Of a DNA stretch of 50,095 nucleotides, positions 25,581 through 34,038 are shown piece by piece. Below the pieces are notes generated by a model. The model searched no databases and was not told the origin of the DNA. It saw only the letters and a list, made by a program, of their open reading frames with translations. The position numbers and the translations under genes were made by a program. The DNA comes from Bacteroidales bacterium (lineage in GTDB: Bacteria; Bacteroidota; Bacteroidia; Bacteroidales; WCHB1-69), in assembly GCA_017651425.1 (NCBI GenBank), contig JAGCCZ010000051.1, positions 1 through 50,095 on the forward strand, written 5' to 3'. Position 1 is the stretch's first letter; the number at the start of each line of letters is the position of its first letter.

Positions 25581-27500
25581 ATGGATAAGAACACAGTAAT
25601 CGGACTGCTATTGATATTCGGCCTGTTCATGGGTTTCAGCTTTTACCAGACCAACCGGGCCAAGAAACTCAGAGAAGCACAAGAACAACAAATGGCGGAG
25701 CAGGCCGAGCAGAAGGCGGATGAGGCCGCAACCCTCTCCCTTGAGCAAGACACTATTTCGGTGCAATCCGAGGCAACGACGGCGCTATCCCCCGCGCAAC
25801 GTTTCTCCAGCCTTCAGGTCGCCGACACCTCCGACTATGTCGTCGAGACCGACAAGGCGTACTACTGCTTCAGCAAAAAAGGCGGCTACCTCAAACATCT
25901 TTATTTAAAAGATGTGTATCGCTACACACCGAAGGATTCCGCCAAGGTGATGCTGGAGCTTTTCGAAGGCGGCACTAACGAGATGAGCATTGACTTGATG
26001 CTGCGCGACCAGACCGAAGTGGCCACACGCGACTGCTATTTCCTTGCCGACGTGGACGACACCCTTGTGGTGGACGAAAAGCACAAGACGCTCTCCCTGC
26101 GCCTCTACCCCAACTCCACGGGCGACTCTGTCCAATGCCAGACCCAGGATGCCAAGTCCTACATTGAATATCGCTACACCTTTGACAACAACGACTATCG
26201 CTTCGGCTTCAAGGTCCGTTTTGTCAACATGGGCAAATATCTCTATGCCAACAAGCATGACTACACGCTCAACTGGAACGCCCGGCCCCGCAACGTGGAG
26301 AAGAACTACGATGCGGAAAAGATGCTCACCTCCATCTATTACATGGACGGTGGCGACGAGGTGGGCAACCTCGATGAGCGCAAGGATGCCAGCAAGGAGA
26401 TCACCTCTTCCCTGAAGTGGGTCTCCATCAAACAACAGTTCTTCACATCCTGCCTCATCGTGGACGACAAGCCCTTCAAATCCGGGGCACTCTCCGTCCG
26501 CGGCTACGACAAGTCGGAGACTTCCCTGCTCAAGAACTGTTCCGCAAATCTTGACTTCGAGATGCCCGATCTCGACAAGGGGAACTTCGGCATGTCCCTC
26601 TACGTGGGACCCAACCAATACAAATTGTTGAAGAGTTACGGCATGAAGCTGGAACGTCAGGTTCCGTTAGGCTGGGGATTCTTCCTGCTGCACTGGATCA
26701 ACCGTTTCGCCATCATCCCGGTCTTCAACTGGCTGAGCAGCTATGGACTCAGCTATGGGCTCATCATCCTCATCCTGACCATTATTCTGAAAGTCGTCCT
26801 CTTGCCTGTCAGCTACAAGACTTACATGTCATCGGCCAAGATGCGCGCGTTGAAGCCGGAAATCGAGGCCATCTCCGCCAAGTATCCCAAGGAGGAGGAC
26901 ATGATGAAGAAACAGCAGGCCACCATGGCGTTGTACAAGAGCGCCGGCGTGAGCCCCGCAGGCGGCTGTCTGCCGATGCTGCTGCAAATGCCGATCCTCA
27001 TCGCCATGTACCGCTTCTTCCCGGCCGCATACGAGTTGCGCCAGCAGTCCTTCCTGTGGGCGGAGGACCTCTCCACGTATGACTCCATCTGGGACTTCGG
27101 GCGCACCATACCCTTGTACGGCGACCACATGAGCTTGTTCACGCTCCTCATGACCGCCGCCACACTGGTTTACACCTGGCTCAACAACAAGCTGATGAAC
27201 CCGACGCAGGGCAACAAGGACCAACAGAGAATGATGAACATGATGATGTACATGATGCCCATCATGTTCCTCTTTATGTTCAACAATTTCTCCTCGGCAT
27301 TGACGTATTACTACCTGCTCTTCAACCTCCTGACCTTCCTGCAGATGTTCATCTTCCGCTTTGCGGTCAACGAGGACAAGCTGCGCGCCAAGTTGCAAGC
27401 CAACATGAAGAAGCCCGTCAAGAAGTCGAAGTGGCAGCTGAAGATGGAAGAGTTGGCCAAGCAGCAGGCCCAACTTCAGAAACAACAACAAAGAAAATAG
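25581..27500 (+). CDS. yidC: Membrane protein insertase YidC
   Basis: 639 residues. The N-terminal membrane anchor (TVIGLLLIFGLFMGFSFY) is followed by a charged Glu/Gln-rich linker, a large periplasmic beta-sandwich (~60-350, including VETDKAYYCFSKKGGYLKHL) and the C-terminal insertase domain (~360-600). The insertase region shows IIPVFNWLSSYGLSYGLIIL, the cytoplasmic loop with YKTYMSSAKMRALKPEIEAI, GCLPMLLQMPILIAMYRFF and NNFSSALTYYYLLFNLLTF. It ends in a Lys/Gln-rich tail, as in ribosome-contacting YidC. It inserts and folds inner-membrane proteins with or without SecYEG. It is first in a co-directional run with the PUR, parAB, DUF5683, dapB and lepB genes. Confidence 0.97.
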   Translation: MDKNTVIGLLLIFGLFMGFSFYQTNRAKKLREAQEQQMAEQAEQKADEAATLSLEQDTISVQSEATTALSPAQRFSSLQVADTSDYVVETDKAYYCFSKKGGYLKHLYLKDVYRYTPKDSAKVMLELFEGGTNEMSIDLMLRDQTEVATRDCYFLADVDDTLVVDEKHKTLSLRLYPNSTGDSVQCQTQDAKSYIEYRYTFDNNDYRFGFKVRFVNMGKYLYANKHDYTLNWNARPRNVEKNYDAEKMLTSIYYMDGGDEVGNLDERKDASKEITSSLKWVSIKQQFFTSCLIVDDKPFKSGALSVRGYDKSETSLLKNCSANLDFEMPDLDKGNFGMSLYVGPNQYKLLKSYGMKLERQVPLGWGFFLLHWINRFAIIPVFNWLSSYGLSYGLIILILTIILKVVLLPVSYKTYMSSAKMRALKPEIEAISAKYPKEEDMMKKQQATMALYKSAGVSPAGGCLPMLLQMPILIAMYRFFPAAYELRQQSFLWAEDLSTYDSIWDFGRTIPLYGDHMSLFTLLMTAATLVYTWLNNKLMNPTQGNKDQQRMMNMMMYMMPIMFLFMFNNFSSALTYYYLLFNLLTFLQMFIFRFAVNEDKLRAKLQANMKKPVKKSKWQLKMEELAKQQAQLQKQQQRK

Positions 27501-27546
27501 AAAGGACGCCCGCAAGGGCAATGTGAAACTTCAAAATACAATCAAA

Positions 27547-27885
27547 ATGGAAAATCAAGAAAAGAATGAAGTATTGTCAAGAGCCGTAAAGGCAGGTAAG
27601 AGAACTTACTTTTTCGATGTGAAAAGCACGAGATCGGAAGAATTGTATTTGACGATTACCGAGAGCAAGAGAAAATTCAACGAGGAAACCGGCACTTTCT
27701 TTTATGAGAAGCACAAGATATTCCTTTACAAGGAGGATTTTGAGAAATTCCAGAACGCTCTTTCCGGCGTGATCGAGTTCATCCAGACGGGCAAGGTTCC
27801 TGAAGAGACGATGTTCGAGCCGAACACGCGTGACGATGACGGACGTGTGGACGTGGATTTTGACAACTTGGACATGACATTGTAA
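27547..27885 (+). CDS. PUR family DNA/RNA-binding protein (DUF3276)
   Basis: 112 residues from ATG 27547 (MENQEKNEVLSRAVKAGKRT); an ATG at 27523 would add eight unconserved residues. The core KRTYFFDVKSTRSEELYLTI...KHKIFLYKEDFEKFQNAL is the PUR repeat of PF11680, the bacterial relative of Pur-alpha, which binds single-stranded purine-rich nucleic acid. The acidic tail (TRDDDGRVDVDFDNLDM) is typical for Bacteroidota homologues. The stop overlaps the parA start in a TAATG junction, indicating translational coupling. Confidence 0.85.
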   Translation: MENQEKNEVLSRAVKAGKRTYFFDVKSTRSEELYLTITESKRKFNEETGTFFYEKHKIFLYKEDFEKFQNALSGVIEFIQTGKVPEETMFEPNTRDDDGRVDVDFDNLDMTL

Positions 27886-28658
27886 TGGGAAAGATCGTCG
27901 CCATCGTGAACCAAAAGGGCGGTGTGGGCAAGACCACCACAGCCGTCAATCTCGCGGCCTCGTTGGCGGTGCTGGATTTCCATGTGCTGCTCATCGACGC
28001 CGACCCGCAGGCCAATGCCTCCTCCGGAGTGGGCTTCGAACCCGCCGAGGAGTCCATCAGCATCTATGACTGCATGATTGGGAACCGCATGGCGGCAGAA
28101 GCCATCATCAAGACGCAAATCCCGCATCTTGACCTGCTTCCCGCCACCATCGATCTCGTAGGCGCTGAAATCGAGATGATCTCCTTCGACCGCCGTGAAT
28201 ACCGCATGAAGGATGCCATCTACACCCTCAAGAACGACTACGACTTCGTTTTCATCGACTGCGCCCCCTCTTTAGGATTGATCACCCTCAACGCCCTCGT
28301 GGCCGCCGACTCGGTCATCATCCCCGTGCAGTGCGAGTATTTTGCCCTGGAAGGCCTTGGCAAGCTGCTCAACACCGTGCGACTGGTGCAGGCCAACATG
28401 AACCCGGAGCTCTCCATCGAAGGAATCCTCCTGACCATGTACTCCTCCCGCTACAAATCCTCCAACGCCGTCGTGGATGATGTCAAGTTGCACTGCAAGG
28501 ACATTGTTTTCAACACCATCATCTCCCGCAACGTGCGCCTGAGCGAGGCGCCCAGCTTCGGCAAGCCCATCGTGCTCTATGATGTGCAGTCACGCGGCAA
28601 TACCAACTACCTGAACCTGGCCAAGGAGTTTCTCCTCAAGAACGGCTATACCATCTAA
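27885..28658 (+). CDS. parA: Chromosome-partitioning ATPase ParA (Soj)
   Basis: 257 residues, close to the chromosomal ParA size. The deviant Walker A KGGVGKTTT starts at residue 11, the A' motif is LLIDADPQANASSG (~44-57), and Walker B is FVFIDCAPSLGL (~122). The absence of an N-terminal HTH fits a chromosomal (type Ia-like Soj) rather than a plasmid ParA. It dimerises on ATP and DNA and positions ParB-parS complexes. Its start codon overlaps the stop of the PUR gene and parB begins 12 bases after its stop. Confidence 0.96.
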   Translation: MGKIVAIVNQKGGVGKTTTAVNLAASLAVLDFHVLLIDADPQANASSGVGFEPAEESISIYDCMIGNRMAAEAIIKTQIPHLDLLPATIDLVGAEIEMISFDRREYRMKDAIYTLKNDYDFVFIDCAPSLGLITLNALVAADSVIIPVQCEYFALEGLGKLLNTVRLVQANMNPELSIEGILLTMYSSRYKSSNAVVDDVKLHCKDIVFNTIISRNVRLSEAPSFGKPIVLYDVQSRGNTNYLNLAKEFLLKNGYTI

Positions 28659-28670
28659 AACCAAATAATT

Positions 28671-29546
28671 ATGACAAAGAACGACAAACCTCTTGGACGC
28701 GGTCTCGGCGCCTTGCTGGGTGGTGGGAACATCCCGACCGGCAACGGCGCCCACTATGTCGTGGGCAACAACAGCTTCATACGCCTTGAATCCATCGAGG
28801 CCAACCCCTACCAACCCCGCACACAATTCGACGAGGAGGAGCTGCAAGAACTGGCACAGTCCATCAAGACATACGGGCTTATCCAGCCCGTGACAGTGCG
28901 CCCCATCGAAAATGGAAAATACCAGCTCATCTCCGGCGAGAGACGCTTCCGCGCCGCCAAAATCGCCGGACTGACCGAGATTCCCGCCTTCGTGCGCACC
29001 GTCGATGACGTGCAGTCTGTCCAGATGGCCCTCGTGGAGAACATCCAACGCTCCGACCTCAACGCCATCGAAATCGCCCTCTGCTACCAACTCCTCATCG
29101 AAGAGTGCCATCTCAACAAGGAAGAGCTCGCCGACCAGCTCGGCAAAGACCGCAGCACCGTCTCTAACTATCTGCGTCTGCTCAAGCTCTCTTCCGAGAC
29201 CCAGATTGCCGTGCGCGACAAGAAGATCTCCATGGGCCATGCACGCGCCCTCGTCGTGGTAGAAGACCATGACGTCCAAAACAAGATTGTCCGACAGATC
29301 ATCAACGAAGGGCTCTCTGTCCGACAAACAGAAACCTTGGTAAAGAAACTCACCTCCGACGTGAAGTCAACCAAAACCAAGGTCAAGATCACCCTCGCCG
29401 ACGATGTCCGAACCTTCCAATCGGCTTTTTCCAAGAAATTGCAAACCAAAGTCAACATCAAGAAAGACATCACCGGCAAAGGAACCATGACCATTCCGTT
29501 CGAGTCGGACGACGACCTCCGCAGAATTATGAATCTCTTGCAATAA
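28671..29546 (+). CDS. parB: Chromosome-partitioning protein ParB (Spo0J)
   Basis: 291 residues. The N-terminus LGRGLGALLGG is the ParA-interacting peptide typical of Spo0J. The CTPase/clamp domain has NPYQPRTQFDEEEL, GERRFRAAKIAGL and VENIQRSDLNAIE. The parS-binding helix-turn-helix contains LADQLGKDRSTVSNYLRLL. The C-terminus (IPFESDDDLRRIMNLL) is the dimerisation end. It loads as a CTP-dependent clamp at parS. No parS-like inverted repeat (TGTTTCACGTGAAACA type) was seen in the window, so the site must lie elsewhere. Confidence 0.96.
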   Translation: MTKNDKPLGRGLGALLGGGNIPTGNGAHYVVGNNSFIRLESIEANPYQPRTQFDEEELQELAQSIKTYGLIQPVTVRPIENGKYQLISGERRFRAAKIAGLTEIPAFVRTVDDVQSVQMALVENIQRSDLNAIEIALCYQLLIEECHLNKEELADQLGKDRSTVSNYLRLLKLSSETQIAVRDKKISMGHARALVVVEDHDVQNKIVRQIINEGLSVRQTETLVKKLTSDVKSTKTKVKITLADDVRTFQSAFSKKLQTKVNIKKDITGKGTMTIPFESDDDLRRIMNLLQ

Positions 29547-29588
29547 AAGTATATATACTACGTTATTATTCGTGCTTTTAGCTAAGAG

Positions 29589-30170
29589 ATGAAATACGGA
29601 CTACGACTTTTATTCTTGTTTTTTTGCATAATCGTTTTGGGGTTTGCCACACAAGCCCAAAACGATTCTTTGCCCATAAGTGCGCCGTCCGTAACCAAAG
29701 CCGACTCCGTCAAGGTTTCAAACCATAGCCCGACCACGGCCATCCTGCTCTCCATCATCCCCGGTGGCGGACAGATCTACAACCACAAGGCTTGGAAAAT
29801 TCCCATCATCTACGGACTCATGGGCACTTCCTGCTATTTCATCTACTACTTCGGGCATCGTATGGTCATGGCCCGCAACGAATTCATCAACCGGCGGGAC
29901 GGCAACATCGACCAGCTGAACCCCTTTTTCAAGGACGACCCCGATGAAAACCTTATTCCGCTGAAAAACACCTACATGCGCAATATGGAGTTGGCTATTG
30001 GCGCCACCGTCATTTTATACACGCTCAACTTTATAGATGCCATGGTCGATGCCCATCTCTACTATTTTGATGTCTCTGACGACTTGTCGCTGCTGTGGAG
30101 TCCCACCGTGATGCCCACATACGCCAGCGGCGGTCCCGCCTTTGGCATCGGGCTTCAACTACGCTGGTAA
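29589..30170 (+). CDS. DUF5683 membrane protein
   Basis: 193 residues. The signal peptide ends LGFATQA with Q at +1 (residue ~24). The core has the DUF5683 signature TTAILLSIIPGGGQIYNHKAWKIP split over two hydrophobic segments, followed by IYGLMGTSCYFIYYFG, YMRNMELAIGATVILYTLNFIDAMVDAHLY and a C-terminal PAFGIGLQLRW strand. Function is unknown. In Bacteroidota this family commonly follows parB, as it does here by 42 bases, which hints at a link to envelope growth or chromosome-membrane coupling (inference). Confidence 0.85.
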   Translation: MKYGLRLLFLFFCIIVLGFATQAQNDSLPISAPSVTKADSVKVSNHSPTTAILLSIIPGGGQIYNHKAWKIPIIYGLMGTSCYFIYYFGHRMVMARNEFINRRDGNIDQLNPFFKDDPDENLIPLKNTYMRNMELAIGATVILYTLNFIDAMVDAHLYYFDVSDDLSLLWSPTVMPTYASGGPAFGIGLQLRW

Positions 30171-30187
30171 ATATTTTTTTTAATGAT

Positions 30188-30913
30188 ATGAAATTCGCAA
30201 TTTTAGGATACGGCAAAATGGGCAAGATGATCGAGCAGCTCTTGGCTGACGACCACGAGGAGATTGTGGCCATCATTGACAACGACCAAGACTGGCAGGA
30301 GCAGTGGGAAAAGTTCAAGAGTGCCGACGTGGCCATCGACTTCTCCATGCCCTCCGTGGCTGTGGCCAACATGCTGAAGGCCTTCCAAGCCGGCGTGCCC
30401 GTTGTAGTCGGCACCACAGGCTGGCAAGAGCAGCTCGGGTATGTGACCGACTGTTGCCAGCAGTTGAACGGTTCGCTTGTCCATGGTTCCAACTTCAGCA
30501 TCGGAGCCAATCTTTTTATGCGCATCAACAAAATGCTGGCCGCCCTGATGGACCGTCAGCCCCAGTATGCCCCTTCCCTGGAGGAGGTACACCACATCCA
30601 CAAAAAAGACGCCCCGAGCGGCACGGCCATCACCCTGGCCAAAGACCTGATTGGCGAGGTGGACCGCATTGACCACTGGGAACTCACCGACACCCCCTTG
30701 GAGGACAAAATGGCGCTGCCTGTCACAGCACGCCGTGAGGGCGAGGTCGCCGGCATCCATACCGTCACCTGGCATTCCGAGGATGACGACATCCAGATTG
30801 TCCATAACGCCCACAACCGCAAGGGCTTCGCGCGTGGCGCCATCCGTGCCGCCCGCTGGCTCACCACCCATCCGGGCATACACGATTTCCCGGATATTGT
30901 ACTGTCACTTTGA
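30188..30913 (+). CDS. dapB: 4-hydroxy-tetrahydrodipicolinate reductase
   Basis: 241 residues from ATG 30188, which follows an AT-rich leader; the in-frame ATG at 30095 lies inside the previous gene and adds unconserved residues. The NAD(P)-binding motif GYGKMGKM is at residues 7-14, VVVGTTGW marks the cofactor/substrate junction, HHIHKKDAPSGTA contains the catalytic His and Lys, and the C-terminus has GFARGAIRAARWL. It reduces the DapA product in the lysine/diaminopimelate pathway, needed for peptidoglycan. Aspartate kinase at 47659-48921 supplies the same pathway from a separate unit. Confidence 0.95.
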   Translation: MKFAILGYGKMGKMIEQLLADDHEEIVAIIDNDQDWQEQWEKFKSADVAIDFSMPSVAVANMLKAFQAGVPVVVGTTGWQEQLGYVTDCCQQLNGSLVHGSNFSIGANLFMRINKMLAALMDRQPQYAPSLEEVHHIHKKDAPSGTAITLAKDLIGEVDRIDHWELTDTPLEDKMALPVTARREGEVAGIHTVTWHSEDDDIQIVHNAHNRKGFARGAIRAARWLTTHPGIHDFPDIVLSL

Positions 30914-30922
30914 GAGATAATA

Positions 30923-31006
30923 GTCAAGAGTTAAGAGTTAAGAGTTAAGAGTCAAGAGCTAATAGCCAATAGCTTAATAATTTCACAGCTTAATAATTTA
31001 ATAATC
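30923..31006. repeat. Short tandem AGTTAAG repeats and AGCTTAATAATTT duplication
   Basis: Four to five degenerate copies of the 7-base unit AGTTAAG occupy 30923-30959. They are followed by two copies of AGCTTAATAATTT at about 30970-31000. Together they fill the 96-base dapB-lepB gap. Slippage here could vary the spacing upstream of lepB. Confidence 0.65.
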
Positions 31007-31009
31007 AAT

Positions 31010-32644
31010 ATGCTTTTCACTGTTCCCGTTCTGATAGCAATCCTCATTATCGCCTTCCTCGGTTGGCAAATTGGCCTTTGGGGCATTTTCAAGAAGGCCG
31101 GAATCGCCCCATGGAAATCGGTCGTGCCCTTCTACAACATCTGGTTGTGGACCCGCGATGTCATCCATAAGAAATGGTGGTGGTTCGTCCTTTTCCTGAT
31201 TCCCTATTTGGGTATCTTCATGTTCTTGTACATGATTTGGGAAACGATACATCATTTCGACAAGCACGGCTATTTGCCGCTGATTCTCGGCACGCTCTTT
31301 TTCCCCTTCTTCATGCCATACCTCGGCTTTTCAAACAAAGAGCAGTATATAGCAGAATTGCCTGAGATCAAAAAGAGCAGTACACGTTCCTGGATTGACG
31401 CTCTGATCTTTGCGGTGGCGGCGGCCTACATCATCCGCGCCTGCTGGTTTGAGCTTTACACCATCCCCACTTCGTCCATGGAGAGTTCACTGATGGTGGG
31501 CGATTTCCTGTCGGTCAGCAAGTTGGCCTACGGTGTGCGCGCGCCACAAACTCCGATTGCCATGCCCTTTGTACACAACAAGCTACCGTTGACAAAACAT
31601 GCCAAGTCTTACACGGAGATTGTGAAGTTGCCCTATCTGCGGTCCATGCCGTTGCGTTCCATCAAGCACAACGATGTCGTGGTCTTCAACTATCCTGATG
31701 GCGACACGGTGGCCTTGGAGCGGCAGGCGGAGAGCTACTATGCCATCGTTCGCGAGTTTGAGGCCATGCTCAACCCGAACGCCTCACAAGCCGACAAGCA
31801 GAATGTTTACTTCCGCTATGCACCGGAGGAGATTGCACGGTTGCAGCAAAAATATGGCGGGGCTTACCATCCCGGCAAGGGACGTGAAGCCGTATGGAAA
31901 GAGTACCACGTCATAGCACGTCCTGTTGACAAGCGCGAGAACTACGTCAAGCGCTGCATTGCCCTGCCCGGCGACCAGCTCACCATTGTGGGCAAGCAGG
32001 TCCACATCAACGGGAAGCCCGTCACCAATCCCGACCGCATCCAATACTCCTACATGGTCTATCACCCCACGGGCATGCAACTTTCGCTCAAGAAGCGCAA
32101 AGAGCTGAACCTCAACGAAGAGGACATCCAGCGCGTGGACCAATACACCGCAGTTTATCGTTTGAATGCCGAACAGAAAGCCAAAATCGAGAAGATGGGC
32201 TACGTAGTGCAGGTGTTAGAGGACAAGGCCGGCGAATACGACCCCTCGATTTTCCCGCACTCACCGGAATTCACTTGGAACAAAGACAACTTCGGCCCGC
32301 TTGTCGTGCCCGCCAAGGGCATGACCGTAGCCCTCAACGCCCAGAACATCGTGCTTTACGAACAGATCATCCGCCAGTATGAGAACAACAAACTCGACGT
32401 GCGCGACGGCAAAGTCTATATCAACGGCACAGAGGCCAACAGCTACACTTTCAAGATGGACTACTATTTCATGATGGGTGACAACCGCCACAACTCCGCC
32501 GACTCCCGTTTCTGGGGCTTTGTGCCGGAGGACCACATTGTAGGCAAGGCATCCTTCGTCTGGCTCTCCGTCGATAAGTTCAAGACATGGGGCGACAAGG
32601 GCAAGATTCGCTGGAACAGAATGTTCAGAAAAATCAAGATGTAG
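31010..32644 (+). CDS. lepB: Signal peptidase I with extra N-terminal membrane domain
   Basis: 544 residues, well above the ~320 of E. coli LepB. Residues ~1-105 are an added multi-pass membrane domain (DUF5684-like: WGIFKKAGIAPWKSVVPFYN). The catalytic transmembrane segment follows at ~128-150. Box B is PTSSMESSLMVGD with nucleophile Ser156, box D is NYVKRCIALPGDQL with general base Lys314, and box E is GDNRHNSADSRFWG (~490-503). A ~85-residue insert lies between boxes B and D, and a ~150-residue insert after box D. It cleaves Sec signal peptides at the outer face of the inner membrane. It ends the yidC-parAB-dapB block, and its 3' end overlaps the convergent MATE gene by 11 bases. Confidence 0.94.
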   Translation: MLFTVPVLIAILIIAFLGWQIGLWGIFKKAGIAPWKSVVPFYNIWLWTRDVIHKKWWWFVLFLIPYLGIFMFLYMIWETIHHFDKHGYLPLILGTLFFPFFMPYLGFSNKEQYIAELPEIKKSSTRSWIDALIFAVAAAYIIRACWFELYTIPTSSMESSLMVGDFLSVSKLAYGVRAPQTPIAMPFVHNKLPLTKHAKSYTEIVKLPYLRSMPLRSIKHNDVVVFNYPDGDTVALERQAESYYAIVREFEAMLNPNASQADKQNVYFRYAPEEIARLQQKYGGAYHPGKGREAVWKEYHVIARPVDKRENYVKRCIALPGDQLTIVGKQVHINGKPVTNPDRIQYSYMVYHPTGMQLSLKKRKELNLNEEDIQRVDQYTAVYRLNAEQKAKIEKMGYVVQVLEDKAGEYDPSIFPHSPEFTWNKDNFGPLVVPAKGMTVALNAQNIVLYEQIIRQYENNKLDVRDGKVYINGTEANSYTFKMDYYFMMGDNRHNSADSRFWGFVPEDHIVGKASFVWLSVDKFKTWGDKGKIRWNRMFRKIKM

Positions 32645-33935
32645 CCTGGTCGAAGATCCATCTCCGCTGGCCCAGCCACATGATACCCCCACGCAGGGTC
32701 AGGAACAGCAGGAATGCAATCCACAATCCATCGTTGCCGAGTGTCCTGTGCAGGGCATAATAGGCGATGAAAAACACTGCCGTGGCGACAAACATCACAT
32801 TGCGCATCGCCTTGGAGGCAGTTGCACCGATGTAGATGCCGTCATAGATGAAGGCCGCGAAACCCGTGAACGGCACCAACACCGTCCAGACCATGTATTG
32901 CATGGCGGTGTCAATCACATCCTGCTTGTTGGTCAAGATGCCGAGCAGTCCCCTGCCGCACGTCGCATAAAGCAGCGTGAAAAGGGTCGCCATGCCGAGG
33001 CCCCATAGCAGAAGCAGTCGGACCACACGCCGCAAGGCCTGTTCGTCGCGCATGCCTACAAAGCGCCCGACAAGCGACTCGCCTGCGTAGGCAAATCCAT
33101 CCATGATGTACGACAACAACGTGAAGAGTTGCATCAACAGCGTGTTGGCGGCCAGTACCTCGTCACCCATCTCTGCAGAGATATAGGGGATAAAGGTGAA
33201 CACGGCAATCAAGCAGAGGGTGCGCAGAAAAATGTCGGCATTGATTTTGAAGAAACGGGTCATCTCCTCCAGACGGAGACTTTCACGGACCCGTATCCCA
33301 TGGCGCATGGAGCCGTACTGTTTGAGCCATATGCCGATAGCCATAGCCAGTCCCGAGTACTGCGCAATCACCGTGCCCCACGCCACTCCTGCGATGCCGT
33401 AATGGAACACAAAGACGAAGAGGAGACTCCCCACGATATTGATGATGTTCAGCAGGATGGCAATCCACATGGGGGCTTTGGCGTTTTGCATGCCGATAAA
33501 CCACCCTTTCAGGGCGTAGAGTCCAAGCGTGGCCGGTGCCGCCCAGATGCGGATGTGGAAATAGACAAGAGTGAGATCCAGCGTCTCCTGACTGCTGCGG
33601 ATATAGCGGCGGCACAGTAAATCTATGGGCTGCTGCAGCGCGATGAGCAACACTGCGGCGACAAGGGCAATGGTCATTCCCCGCACCAAGATGCTGAGAC
33701 ACTCAGTACGATTGTCGGCCCCGTATGCCTGAGCCGTCAGGCCGCTGGTACCCATTCTCAGGAAACCGAAATTCCAGTAGATAAGGTTGAACACCATGGT
33801 TGCCAAGGCGATGGCGGCAATATAGCTCGCGTTTCCGATGTGGCCGACAATGGCGACATCGACCATTCCCAACAGAGGGACGGTAATGTTGGTGACGATG
33901 CTGGGGATGGCGAGGCGGAGGATCTGCTTGTTCAA
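32634..33935 (-). CDS. MATE family efflux transporter (DinF-like)
   Basis: 433 residues from TTG 33935 (NKQILRLAIPSIVTNITVPL follows). A longer frame beginning at 33959 overlaps the -7 promoter box, so the downstream TTG is preferred; homologues typically start at the same NKxIL position. About twelve membrane segments are visible, with the MATE signatures ITVPLLGMVDVAIVGHIG near the N-terminus and AYAGESLVGRFVG in the second half. MATE proteins export organic cations or metabolites against H+ or Na+; the substrate is unknown. The stop overlaps the end of lepB on the opposite strand. Confidence 0.9.
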   Translation of the reverse strand: MNKQILRLAIPSIVTNITVPLLGMVDVAIVGHIGNASYIAAIALATMVFNLIYWNFGFLRMGTSGLTAQAYGADNRTECLSILVRGMTIALVAAVLLIALQQPIDLLCRRYIRSSQETLDLTLVYFHIRIWAAPATLGLYALKGWFIGMQNAKAPMWIAILLNIINIVGSLLFVFVFHYGIAGVAWGTVIAQYSGLAMAIGIWLKQYGSMRHGIRVRESLRLEEMTRFFKINADIFLRTLCLIAVFTFIPYISAEMGDEVLAANTLLMQLFTLLSYIMDGFAYAGESLVGRFVGMRDEQALRRVVRLLLLWGLGMATLFTLLYATCGRGLLGILTNKQDVIDTAMQYMVWTVLVPFTGFAAFIYDGIYIGATASKAMRNVMFVATAVFFIAYYALHRTLGNDGLWIAFLLFLTLRGGIMWLGQRRWIFDQATS

Positions 33936-33956
33936 CTCGGAGCGGTTTAGAGGCCG

Positions 33957-33964
33957 CAAAAGTA
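33957..33964 (-). promoter_or_regulatory. -7 promoter box of the MATE gene
   Basis: The minus strand reads TACTTTTG followed by CGGCC and matches TAnnTTTG. It sits 21 bases before the TTG start at 33935. It is paired with the divergent nadB promoter some 40 bases away. Confidence 0.6.
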
Positions 33965-33982
33965 CTACATTTTTTCAACTAC

Positions 33983-34013
33983 TTGATTCTTTGCCATAAT
34001 TTTTGTACTTTTG
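33983..34013 (+). promoter_or_regulatory. Promoter of the nadB-mtaB-M16 unit
   Basis: TTG (33983-33985), 20 bases, then TACTTTTG (34006-34013), close to the Bacteroidota consensus. The inferred start near 34020 gives a ~19-base leader to ATG 34039. Confidence 0.65.
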
Positions 34014-34038
34014 CCACCGCTTTATAATATTGTCTAAA

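Noticed and set aside
33936..33959. Longer N-terminus of the MATE protein from 33959
   Set aside because: That start would be inside the -7 promoter box; the conserved sequence begins at TTG 33935.
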